Shown here one piece after another: positions 9,947 through 18,143 of a stretch of 64,000 nucleotides of DNA (positions are counted from its first letter, which is position 1; each line of letters starts with the position of its first letter). A model generated the notes under the pieces. It was not told the origin of the DNA, searched no databases, and saw nothing but the letters and a program-made list of their open reading frames with translations. This DNA is from Pyrinomonadaceae bacterium. Its GTDB lineage: Bacteria; Acidobacteriota; Blastocatellia; Pyrinomonadales; Pyrinomonadaceae. A program made the position numbers and the translations under genes. The stretch covers positions 62,001 through 126,000 of the forward strand of contig JAJTWY010000003.1 of the NCBI GenBank assembly GCA_021463165.1. The letters run 5' to 3'.

Positions 9947-10596
9947 TGTCTTTTTTGACCTCGTCAAATTTTGTCTACTAGATCGAATTGATCAAACAAC
10001 TTCCGCCGGAATGGCGGATATTATCTTTGTTTTTGGAATTTTATATTGATTTTTGGATAAGTCACAGCCCGCTTGACCAAGAGTAACCTGAAGATACTGA
10101 CCGATGCGACGAAATAATCGCTGTAAACTATTGCGAAATAGGGACTAAGCCGTCGCGCGCGAGCTTCCCTCGAAATCTTAAAACTAACAATTCAAAATTC
10201 TTCACGCAATTTGAGTTCCGCTGTGACATTGATCTTCAGAGCTAAACCAAGTCCAAATCTCCGATAATAAGGCCCCGAGGTTAAATCGGCGTGAACCGGC
10301 GAAAAATTTCGCGTGAACTCGACGAATGGCAGATCACGTTCAATTTGAAACCTGGCTCCCAGAATTTTTTTAGGCCGCCGCCGTATTAGGTCTTGAATTT
10401 TGTAGCCTTTTTGGTTACAAAATATAACCGTTGAGTTTGACAAATGGCCAAAACGCAGTAAAAATGGTCGTTTCGCAGTTTTGCGGAAACTTGACTTTTT
10501 TGTAAATATAGACTACGTTAGTTTCGCGTTGGGCATCTCTTAGCGATCTGGGCTGCAAAACGCATATATATCAAGAGAATGGATAAAGGGGAATTA
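9947..10596. other. 650-base intergenic region between divergent genes
   Basis: This AT-rich stretch separates the divergent TonB receptor and PilZ genes and should hold both promoters. I see a small hairpin (tccgcc 10002-10007 with ggcgga 10013-10018) in the receptor leader and an imperfect one around 10468-10487. A weak sigma70-like site for the PilZ gene is listed separately. An 83-codon minus-strand frame (10192-10443) has no start signal or recognisable content and is not called. Confidence 0.6.
10491..10519 (+). promoter_or_regulatory. possible promoter of the PilZ-like gene
   Basis: TTGACT at 10491-10496 matches the -35 box in five of six positions and is followed after 17 bases by TACGTT (10514-10519), a weak -10 box (three of six). 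The surroundings are AT-rich and the ATG of the next gene lies 78 bases downstream. The weak -10 makes this uncertain. Confidence 0.35.
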
Positions 10597-10998
10597 ATGG
10601 CACAGGTAGAATACGCTACTTCATCATACAAAACGCCATTGCATCATCGCATTATTGCAAGCATGCCCATCAAGGCAAGCTGGGTCGATTCGACGAGTGG
10701 AGAAACCATTAATGTGGAGGGGTTGACGGAGAATGTTGGCGAGACCAGCGCCCTCGTCAATCTCGAAACGCTTCCGCCTGTCGGCAGCGAGGTTCGTCTT
10801 CGCATCCTTGAGGAGAACAAGACGATCATCGAGGTCCTGACGCAGGTCATCCGCGTCGAACGCGATCCCAGCAAGCCAATGGCCGCACTTTCCGTGATGG
10901 ACAACATCAAAAAATGGAAAAATACGGCTATGACGGCTGCCCAAAAATGGGTAACGAGGCACTGGCAGCTCAACTACGAAGAAGAATGGGTTAACTAG
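10597..10998 (+). CDS. degenerate PilZ-like domain protein
   Basis: 133 residues from the ATG at 10597, which has a strong Shine-Dalgarno (AAAGGGG, ending 5 bases upstream); an upstream ATG at 10579 lacks one. Residues about 15-100 follow the PilZ beta-barrel pattern: a short basic start, 'MPIKASWVD', 'TENVGETSALVNLETLPPVGSEVRLRIL' and 'TQVIRVERDP..MAALSV'. The two c-di-GMP binding motifs of PilZ (RxxxR and D/NxSxxG) are not preserved: the second appears as NVGETSA. It may therefore not bind c-di-GMP and could act through protein contacts. The C terminus is basic and aromatic (KKWKNTAMTAAQKWVTRHW). It is transcribed alone. Confidence 0.7.
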   Translation: MAQVEYATSSYKTPLHHRIIASMPIKASWVDSTSGETINVEGLTENVGETSALVNLETLPPVGSEVRLRILEENKTIIEVLTQVIRVERDPSKPMAALSVMDNIKKWKNTAMTAAQKWVTRHWQLNYEEEWVN

Positions 10999-11112
10999 CC
11001 CGAATTTCAATTCGTTATCATACCGGGCGGGATATCTCATTTGAGTTTCCCGCCCTTTCACTTTGTAACCGCCGTGACAACGATTCTTTTCCCGCCAGCA
11101 TCTGTCATTAGA

Positions 11113-12183
11113 ATGAAGGCCCTTGTTCTAACCATCATTATTTTGTTTTTAGCGCGGGTCGGAATAGCTCAGATCGCGCCGCTTACGCAGGCTGAGTATG
11201 TGAAGATGCTGTACTCGCTGCAGGCGGCCCCGGGACGAAAGGCCGAGGTGATCGAGGCTCTCAGGAAACGCGGAATCGATTTTGTGGTAACGGACGGCGT
11301 GCGCAGCTTGACCAGGACGAAAGGCGCCAATGACGATGAGCTAAAACGGGCCCTCGAGGAGGCAGAACGAAGGCGCCAGAATCCGGAATCGACAAAACTT
11401 CCGAGTTCGGCGGAATCTCTGGCGCTGATCGAAAGTGCACGCAGCAAAACCCTCGAAGCAGTCGATGAAATGCCGGATTTTGTCGTTAAGCAGCAGATCC
11501 AGCGTTCAGCTGCCTACGCCGGTACCAATAACTTTCGCAACCTCGACCGTCTGGTTGTCGCAGTTAGCTACAAGTCGAGCGGCGACGAGAGTTATCGGGT
11601 ACTGTCGGTAAATGGATTGCTGCAAAATGCATCTGAGTCCCGAGGGTCGTATGAGAGCGTCGGAGGGACTAGTTCGACCGGAGAATTCGTCACGATGCTT
11701 GCAACGATCTTCAAGCCGGAAAGCCGAACACGATTTGAGATCGTCCAGACCGATATCCTCAGGGGCTACAGCACCTTCGTGTATGAGTTTGCGCTTGAAA
11801 AGGATAGGGCAAGGCAGTTGATCACGGCTGTAGGGTCGTCGGCCTCATCCGCAACCTCCACTATCACGGGTATAAAAGGACGGATATGGATCGATCGTAA
11901 GAGCGGACGCGTGCTCCGTGTCGAGAGCGAAGCGACAGAAATACCCGCAAGTTTCCCGGTACGAACCGCCAAACGGAGCATCGATTACGATTGGGTCAAG
12001 ATCGCCGACCAGTTCTATCTGCTCCCGTCGCTGTCGGACGTAAGGCTGACCATGAGCGAGCGAGCTAAGCTATACGAGACGCGTAATCTGATCCGCTTTC
12101 GCGAATACCAAAAATATGGTTCCGAGGTACGTGTCCTTGATGACGACGATAAGCCCGAGCCGGAAACGCCGATAAAACCGTAA
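11113..12183 (+). CDS. exported protein of unknown function
   Basis: 356 residues from the ATG at 11113; the frame reaches a TTG at 11041, but only the ATG puts the signal peptide (MKALVLTIIILFLARVGIAQ) at the start. Residues about 25-120 look helical with an Arg/Lys/Glu-rich stretch. The C-terminal 200 residues are strand-rich with 'KGRIWIDRKSGRVLRVESEA' and 'IDYDWVKIADQFYLLPS'. That pattern recalls LolA/outer-membrane-lipoprotein-sorting-like folds seen in many exported Acidobacteria proteins, but I do not claim membership. The C terminus is acidic (DDDDKPEPETP). Neighbours give no functional hint. Confidence 0.65.
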   Translation: MKALVLTIIILFLARVGIAQIAPLTQAEYVKMLYSLQAAPGRKAEVIEALRKRGIDFVVTDGVRSLTRTKGANDDELKRALEEAERRRQNPESTKLPSSAESLALIESARSKTLEAVDEMPDFVVKQQIQRSAAYAGTNNFRNLDRLVVAVSYKSSGDESYRVLSVNGLLQNASESRGSYESVGGTSSTGEFVTMLATIFKPESRTRFEIVQTDILRGYSTFVYEFALEKDRARQLITAVGSSASSATSTITGIKGRIWIDRKSGRVLRVESEATEIPASFPVRTAKRSIDYDWVKIADQFYLLPSLSDVRLTMSERAKLYETRNLIRFREYQKYGSEVRVLDDDDKPEPETPIKP

Positions 12184-12311
12184 CCAGGATCGAGTTTCAA
12201 TGAGACTGATCGCTTTCGTCCTTTAGGGCGTGCCTAATGCCTTCTTTGTCATTCCACCGAACTAGCGTAAACTAATAAATTAGTCTGGAATACGGGAGTA
12301 CATTCAAAAAG

Positions 12312-13040
12312 GTGATAGCAGAACTTGATAAACTGATAGAGTTACAGAAGACAGATACGAATCTAAGAAAACTGAAGAAATCCATAGAAACCGCAACTGA
12401 GAGGCGTGCCGCGATCGAACAAGAGTTTGAACAGCACGCCTCTTCTATTCGCGAGATACAGGGCCGCCGCGAATCGCTGAATTCGAATCGGGCCGACCTC
12501 GAAGCCAAGATAGCCGATAACAAGAAGTATCTCGAGCGCGCGGATAGGAACCTGAAACACGCACAGAACCAGAAGGAATACGAGACCGCGATGCGCGAAA
12601 CGGACGCGCTTCAGAAGCAGATCGTGTCGTTTGAGACGCAGATCGTCGAGATAATGGACGAATTCGAGGCCGTTGAAAAAGAGCTCGAAGAGCGGGCTGA
12701 AGAGATCGCATCGCTCGACGGCAAACGAGACGCCGCCCTCGGCGAGTTTGACTCGGCTTTGAGCGGCGAAAAAGAGGAATTTGCATCGGAAACAGCCCAC
12801 CGCGCCGAGGCATTTGCGACGCTGCCCGCACGATTGGCGTCGATCTATGACCGTCTCGCACAGCGAAGCCGCGATGGTATTGCCGTGGCCGAGGTCGTGA
12901 ACGGCTCGTGCACAGCGTGCTTCATGCAGCTTCGTCCGCAGGTTCAACTCAACGTCAAGAAAGGCGACGAGATCATCACATGTGAGAGCTGCACGAGAAT
13001 TCTATATATCGCTCCCAAAGAAGTTGAGGCATACGCGTAA
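12312..13040 (+). CDS. CT398-like coiled-coil protein with C4 zinc ribbon
   Basis: 242 residues starting with GTG at 12312. Residues 1-175 are almost entirely heptad-patterned, rich in Glu, Lys, Arg and Ala, with a turn near 90, as in the coiled-coil hairpin of the COG1579 (CT398/Hp0958) family. The C terminus carries the zinc ribbon: CTACFMQL and, 21 residues on, CESCTRIL. Members are thought to bind RNA or secretion and flagellar partners, but the role here cannot be read. The gene converges on rng, with a 7-bp hairpin (13054-13060 with 13071-13077) between them that lacks a T run. Confidence 0.85.
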   Translation: MIAELDKLIELQKTDTNLRKLKKSIETATERRAAIEQEFEQHASSIREIQGRRESLNSNRADLEAKIADNKKYLERADRNLKHAQNQKEYETAMRETDALQKQIVSFETQIVEIMDEFEAVEKELEERAEEIASLDGKRDAALGEFDSALSGEKEEFASETAHRAEAFATLPARLASIYDRLAQRSRDGIAVAEVVNGSCTACFMQLRPQVQLNVKKGDEIITCESCTRILYIAPKEVEAYA

Positions 13041-13076
13041 GGTGACCGCAAGGGCAGGTTACCCCATTAGAACCTG

Positions 13077-15632
13077 CTACACGAACGCAAAGTCGAACTG
13101 CGCCTGATGGATCGCGCGGTCCGACGTTAGATCGATGTGCCCGAGATAGGCTTCGATCTCTTCGAGGACCTCGCGTTCCGTGCTTCGGAAGGCATTGGCG
13201 ATCTCGGGGTGGACACGGAGCGTTGTATGACGCACGTCCTCCACCTGTTTCGAGAGCCTTCGAGCCTCGGCCAGCACTTCGTAGCAGACGGTCGTTGGCG
13301 ATTTGATCCAGCCGGCACCCTCACAGTAACTGCACGGAGAGCACATGGTGCGTTCGAGCGACTGTTTGACGCGTTTGCGGGTCATGATGATCAGTCCGAA
13401 GTCATTGAAGGAGAGAACTTTGGTGGGCGATCGGTCGTTTACCAGCGCTTCCTGCAGTGCCTGAGAAACCTTATGCCGGTTGCGCCGGTCTTCCATATCG
13501 ATCAGGTCGAGAACGATGATGCCGCCGAGGTCGCGCAGGCGTATCTGGCGGGCGATCTCCTCGACCGCCTCCAAGTTTGTCTTCGTGATCGTGTCCTCGA
13601 GCCGGGCATTTCCCTTGCCGACGAACTTCCCAGTATTGACATCTATAGAGACGAGAGCCTCGGTCTGATTAATGACCAGATAACCGCCCGATTTCAGCCA
13701 AACTCGCGGCTTGAGGGCCTTGTCGATCTCCTCCTGAACGCCGTAATAATCCAGGATCGGTTCGTCGCGCGTGTAGAGCTTGATCCGGTTGACCATTCGC
13801 GGTTGGATCAAGTTGATGAACTCGACGGTCCGCAGATATTCTTCTTCGCTGTCAACGCGGATCGCTACGAAGTCATCGGAAAGCTGGTCACGCAGGATCC
13901 GCTGAACGAGGTCGAGGTCCTGATGGATGAGTGCAGGCGACCTCCGTTTTTCCGAGCCTTTCTTCGACTCAGCCCACATTTTGGCGAGATACTTTGCGTC
14001 GTTGCGAAGGTCTTCCTCGGCGACACCTATCCCCGCGGTGCGTACGATAAAGCCGCCGCCCGGAATGTCGGCGTCCTGACGGATCCTTTGGATCAGGCCG
14101 CGAAGGCGGCTACGTTCCCCGGCGGATTCGATCTTGCGGGAAACGCCTAGATGTTCGATCGTCGGCATATACACCAGGTATCGGCCGGGAAGGGCGATAT
14201 GTGATGTGATCCGGGCTCCCTTTTTCGCGATCGGTTCCTTGGCGATCTGAACCAGTATTTCCTGGCCTTCGCGCAGAAGGTCGGAGATCGTCGGCTGCTG
14301 CGGTCTCGGTCCGCGGTCGCCGCGGTCTGAACGTCTTCCATCACCATTCTGGCGGTCACCGTTCTGACGATCTCCGGCCGAACGCTCACGGTCGCGTCCT
14401 TTTCCGCGCCGGTTCCGATCGCGTTCACGTCCGCGCGGACGTTCGTCAGCTGACTGAGGTTCATCGGGATCCGGACCGGCTTCGTCCTCCAGTGGGTCGC
14501 TCTCTGAGGTTTCCGGGGCAATGGCCGCAATTTCATCCGACTGAACATCATCTTCCCGGCCAATATCTTCGCCTTCGTCGGTTTCCTCAAATATCTCATC
14601 GGCCTTCAGCTTACCGCCCCGGCGGCGTCCGCGTCCGCCCCGACGAACCGCCATTTCAGCGGTTTCATCCGCAGCCTTTTCGCTAGCTTCGGCATCTTCA
14701 AGCGGTTCTTCCTTGGTTTTTTTCTTAGAGGTCTTCGAGAACTTGCCCTTTGCAGGAGCCCGCTTCCCGGCGGGCTTCTTTTTCGGAGCCTCTTCTTCAG
14801 AGGCATCCGCGGCCTTGGCCTTTCTCCGCGTCTTTTTCACCGGTGCAGGTGCGGGGACTTCGTCGTCGTCCGCGACGCGTTCTAATCCACCGGTTTCGCC
14901 GCCAACCTCGCCCAGCAATGATCCGACAGCCGCTTCAGCCGTACTCTCCATATCAAATTCGACGGCGCGAACACGATCTACGATCGCTTCCTGAACGTAT
15001 GCGTCCTTGAACATTTCGCCTGTTTCGGCGTCGTCGCTGATACGCTCGAAACCCGAATTGTCGAAATCTATCTCGATCACTGGTTCCGGATCAGGTACGG
15101 CGACAGGTTCCGCAGCGGGATCGGTCTCTTTCGCCTGCCTCCCACGACCGCGTCCACGCTTTGGCTTGTCGGTGGTTTCGTCTGCTGGCGGCAAAACCAG
15201 GTCGATCGCGGTTTCAGCAGGAGCTTCGCCGGTCTCCTCAGTAACTACTGAAACATCCGCAAGCGGCTCAGCAAGTTCCTGCGTCGAGTCCATTTGCTTC
15301 TCGCGCTCCATCCTCGAACGTTCGATCTGCTCGTTGGCTTCGCGTTTGGCGTCTTCCTGGGAGCCCTTTTTGTTCATAACTATACGTTCGATCTCTTCGT
15401 CTTCATCAAAGAAGTCAGAGACATAGAGAAACGCATCCCGTTCGAGTCCAATATCTACGAAAGCGGACTGCATGCCGGGCAGAACCCGCATAACACGGCC
15501 TTTATAGACGTTGCCAACAACGCCTGAATTTTCTTCACCGCGCTCAATGTAAAATTCTGTAACCTTGCCATTATCGAGAATGGCGATCTTCTTTTCGCGT
15601 CCATTGACGCTGACTATCATTTCTTTTGCCAT
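13077..15632 (-). CDS. rng: ribonuclease E/G with a large acidic insertion
   Basis: 851 residues. Residues 1-75 start an S1 domain (MAKEMIVSVNGREKKIAIL... GNVYKGRVMRVLPGMQSAFVDIG). The S1 domain resumes only near 446 (ISDLLREGQEILVQI), so about 370 residues of Glu/Asp/Lys/Arg/Ala-rich, low-complexity sequence are inserted in it. The catalytic domain has the metal-binding aspartates of SIDVNTGKF (about 664) and IVLDLIDM (about 709), 45 residues apart, close to the 43 of E. coli RNase E. It also has the zinc-link cysteines in CSPCSYCEG. It cleaves single-stranded RNA in rRNA maturation and mRNA decay. A longer N-terminal region but no RNase E-type C-terminal scaffold suggests the insertion may replace it. 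Confidence 0.93.
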   Translation of the reverse strand: MAKEMIVSVNGREKKIAILDNGKVTEFYIERGEENSGVVGNVYKGRVMRVLPGMQSAFVDIGLERDAFLYVSDFFDEDEEIERIVMNKKGSQEDAKREANEQIERSRMEREKQMDSTQELAEPLADVSVVTEETGEAPAETAIDLVLPPADETTDKPKRGRGRGRQAKETDPAAEPVAVPDPEPVIEIDFDNSGFERISDDAETGEMFKDAYVQEAIVDRVRAVEFDMESTAEAAVGSLLGEVGGETGGLERVADDDEVPAPAPVKKTRRKAKAADASEEEAPKKKPAGKRAPAKGKFSKTSKKKTKEEPLEDAEASEKAADETAEMAVRRGGRGRRRGGKLKADEIFEETDEGEDIGREDDVQSDEIAAIAPETSESDPLEDEAGPDPDEPQSADERPRGRERDRNRRGKGRDRERSAGDRQNGDRQNGDGRRSDRGDRGPRPQQPTISDLLREGQEILVQIAKEPIAKKGARITSHIALPGRYLVYMPTIEHLGVSRKIESAGERSRLRGLIQRIRQDADIPGGGFIVRTAGIGVAEEDLRNDAKYLAKMWAESKKGSEKRRSPALIHQDLDLVQRILRDQLSDDFVAIRVDSEEEYLRTVEFINLIQPRMVNRIKLYTRDEPILDYYGVQEEIDKALKPRVWLKSGGYLVINQTEALVSIDVNTGKFVGKGNARLEDTITKTNLEAVEEIARQIRLRDLGGIIVLDLIDMEDRRNRHKVSQALQEALVNDRSPTKVLSFNDFGLIIMTRKRVKQSLERTMCSPCSYCEGAGWIKSPTTVCYEVLAEARRLSKQVEDVRHTTLRVHPEIANAFRSTEREVLEEIEAYLGHIDLTSDRAIHQAQFDFAFV

Positions 15633-16165
15633 ACAAAAGGATCCTTATTTTAGATTCGGTCGGATGCCGGTCTAAGAGTTTGGGAACGCGGGTAAGAAGG
15701 TGGATCTGAAACGTGCTAAAGCCGCGTCACAGCAAGAGGCAACGCGCGCTTTTTGGTCGTATAGCTTGGTTTTGGAGGTGTGCCCCAAATGGACAAGTAT
15801 TGAATTGAATTCACGCGTGGAAACTCTTCTACAAAGCGTCGCAAACGCGCCCGCTTTGCTTAAACCGGGGAGCACCTATCGTCTGTCGATGATCGTGCTC
15901 AGACCCGCTTATTTTCAAATCCCGAAGGGCCCATGACCCTTTCAAAAATCTTCTAACCGCTTGCTCTCTAACGCCGGGGTTTCAACTCCCCTCGCGGCAA
16001 ACTGCCTAAAGTATATAGAAAACCATCGGTTTAGTAAACAGAAAATGTAAAGCCGCATCCCAATATTCCCAGTGCGGGTAACGTATTAGTTATCGCTGAG
16101 GGGAAAATTGTGTTTTCTGCGCAAACTAAAGTAACTTAATCAAGAGTCGGGCTCAACATTCCCTT
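15633..16165. other. 533-base intergenic region; probable structured leader of rng
   Basis: This lies between divergent rng and the membrane-protein gene. A near-perfect hairpin (aaagccgcgt at about 15718-15727 with acgcgcgcttt at about 15743-15753, one bulge) lies within about 120 bases of the rng start and could be part of its 5' leader. A second GC-rich stem is near 15973-16000. I find no tRNA or supported reading frame; the short frames 15672-15875 and 15700-15936 have no coding features. Confidence 0.5.
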
Positions 16166-18133
16166 ATGATCGTTTCGCTGATATTGATCGCCCTCGTCGC
16201 CGCGGGCGGAGCCTCGCTGACGTACCTGGTTACGAACGACAAGCCTTTGCTCTGGCGATTGTCCGCAGGGACCATCATCGGATCGTCTGTCTTGGGCGTT
16301 TGTTCCTTTCTCACGGCATCTCTGGCAGGGTTCAATCCAGTGGTCGTCCTCGCGGCGCTCGCCCTGACGATCTCGCCGCTCGGGTTGTTGAAACGACCGG
16401 ATATTCGCAAGATTTTCCAGCGGGATTGGCAGAAGGCGAAGGGGACACTTCAGGGAGCGAATATGAAGAAGCTGAAGCGGTTTGCCTACTATGGCGGCTT
16501 CTTCCTGCTATTTTTGCTGTTCTTCGATAAGACGATGTTCCTGCTCAATGGAGCGATCCATACGGGCGGCTCGCAGAATCTAGGTGACCTGCCCTACCAT
16601 CTGGGAACGATCTTCGCGTTCACAGAGGCGAACAACTTTCCTGTAATAAATCCATCGTGGGCCGGCGCAAAATATACCTATCCATTCGTCGCTGACTTGC
16701 TCAGTGCGTGTTTCGTAAAATTGGGTGCGGATGTCATATCAGCGATGTTCGTTCAGAATGTCGCTTGGGCATTTTCTTTATTCGTGATCCTTGAGAAGTT
16801 TGCCGCGAAACTGACCGGCAACAAACTCGCGGGACGCATCGCGCCGGTGCTGCTTTTTCTCAGCGGCGGCCTGGGCTTCCTCTGGATGAATGAGGATCTG
16901 ACAGCTTCCGGAAAAGGGTTGTACGACTTCTTGATGGCCCTGCCGCGGGATTACACGATAAATGATAAATATCGCTGGGGAAATTCGCTGGTCGTTTTGT
17001 TCATGACACAGCGAAGCCTGCTTTTGGGGATGCCGCTTTCTTTACTTGTACTCGGGTTCCTTTGGCAGGTTTTCGCCGGTGGGGACAAACCCGCCGATGC
17101 CGTTGGAAAACCGCGCTTTTCTTTCTCGTCGCTCGAGCCTACTCTAAAGCTCGCGTTCCTTGTCGGGCTGCTTGCCGGCACACTGCCGCTTGTGCATATG
17201 CACAGCCTCGTGGTGCTATTCGTCGTGACCGCTTTTCTCTTCGCGATGCGATCGTCGAGGTGGATGGAGTGGATCGCTTTCGGACTGGGAACCGCCGCGA
17301 TAGCGATTCCTGAACTGGTTTGGCTTATGACCGGAACGGCAACCGAATCGACGAAATTCTTTGAGTGGTTCTTTGGCTGGGATAAGCGTGAAGCCGGGTT
17401 CATTTGGTTTTGGTTCACAAATACCGGGCTCGTGATCCCGCTTCTAGCGGTCGGGATGTGGGTATATCTGACGCATGGAAAGGATCCCAAGGATGCGAGC
17501 GCCGGCCGGCATGATCTTCTCTTCTTTTATATTCCGTTCGCGTTCCTGTTCATAATCTCGAACTCCGCCAAGCTTGCGCCGTGGGAATGGGACAATATCA
17601 AGATCCTCATCTACTGGTTCGCGGGTACGCTCCCATTCGTTGCACTCGCGATCGCTTGGGCGTGGGAGAAGAACAGGCCGTTGAAGACAGTCTCAGCAGT
17701 ATGTTTGGCGGTATTGATAACTTCTGGTTCGCTGGACGTTTGGCGTACCGTTTCGGGGCACATCAAATACAATGTTTTCGACGCCGATGCCGTTAAGGTC
17801 GCCGAGCAGTTAAAGCAGAAGACCGACCCGAAGGCGGTATTTCTAAATGCACCTACTTATAATTCACCGGTTGTGCTCACGGGGCGCCAGTCTGTGATGC
17901 GATATAGCGGGCATCTCGCATCGCACGGGATCAACTACTTCGAACGCGAAAATGAAGTGCGACAGATCTACAGCGGAGGCGCTGTCGCTGAGCTTCTGCT
18001 GAACAAATATAATGTAGATTATGTTATGTTCTCGCCCGAAGAGCGTAATACCCTGAAAGCGAATGAGGATTATTTCAAGAAATTCCCCATCGTCGCTGAA
18101 TCTGGACAGTATCGCGTTTACAAAGTGAAATAG
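16166..18133 (+). CDS. multi-spanning membrane protein, GT-C glycosyltransferase-like
   Basis: 655 residues with about 12-13 hydrophobic segments spread over the first 540 residues and a soluble C-terminal domain of about 110. The large loop after the third membrane segment contains 'NLGDLPYHLG', an acidic-residue motif placed as in GT-C enzymes that use lipid-linked sugars. The C-terminal domain (KVAEQLKQKTDPKAVFLNAPTYNSPVVLTGR... YNVDYVMFSPEER) looks like the periplasmic domain that follows the membrane part in such proteins. The next gene, 10 bases downstream, encodes another GT-C-like protein of the TIGR03663/Agl23 type, so the two probably act on the same glycolipid or glycoprotein. Substrate unknown. 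Confidence 0.7.
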   Translation: MIVSLILIALVAAGGASLTYLVTNDKPLLWRLSAGTIIGSSVLGVCSFLTASLAGFNPVVVLAALALTISPLGLLKRPDIRKIFQRDWQKAKGTLQGANMKKLKRFAYYGGFFLLFLLFFDKTMFLLNGAIHTGGSQNLGDLPYHLGTIFAFTEANNFPVINPSWAGAKYTYPFVADLLSACFVKLGADVISAMFVQNVAWAFSLFVILEKFAAKLTGNKLAGRIAPVLLFLSGGLGFLWMNEDLTASGKGLYDFLMALPRDYTINDKYRWGNSLVVLFMTQRSLLLGMPLSLLVLGFLWQVFAGGDKPADAVGKPRFSFSSLEPTLKLAFLVGLLAGTLPLVHMHSLVVLFVVTAFLFAMRSSRWMEWIAFGLGTAAIAIPELVWLMTGTATESTKFFEWFFGWDKREAGFIWFWFTNTGLVIPLLAVGMWVYLTHGKDPKDASAGRHDLLFFYIPFAFLFIISNSAKLAPWEWDNIKILIYWFAGTLPFVALAIAWAWEKNRPLKTVSAVCLAVLITSGSLDVWRTVSGHIKYNVFDADAVKVAEQLKQKTDPKAVFLNAPTYNSPVVLTGRQSVMRYSGHLASHGINYFERENEVRQIYSGGAVAELLLNKYNVDYVMFSPEERNTLKANEDYFKKFPIVAESGQYRVYKVK

Positions 18134-18143
18134 CGTTTGCAAA

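Noticed and set aside
10192..10443. 83-codon minus-strand frame in the long intergenic region
   Set aside because: No ribosome binding site, no neighbour on its strand and no recognisable pattern; the region is AT-rich non-coding.
13137..14150. 337-codon plus-strand frame within rng
   Set aside because: It is the antisense of a conserved RNase E/G catalytic domain; strong codon bias of rng produces long antisense frames.
15960..16010. T-arm-like sequence (ggggtttcaactcccc)
   Set aside because: It resembles a tRNA T-arm at first sight, but the loop and stem lengths do not fit and no acceptor or anticodon arms are found around it.
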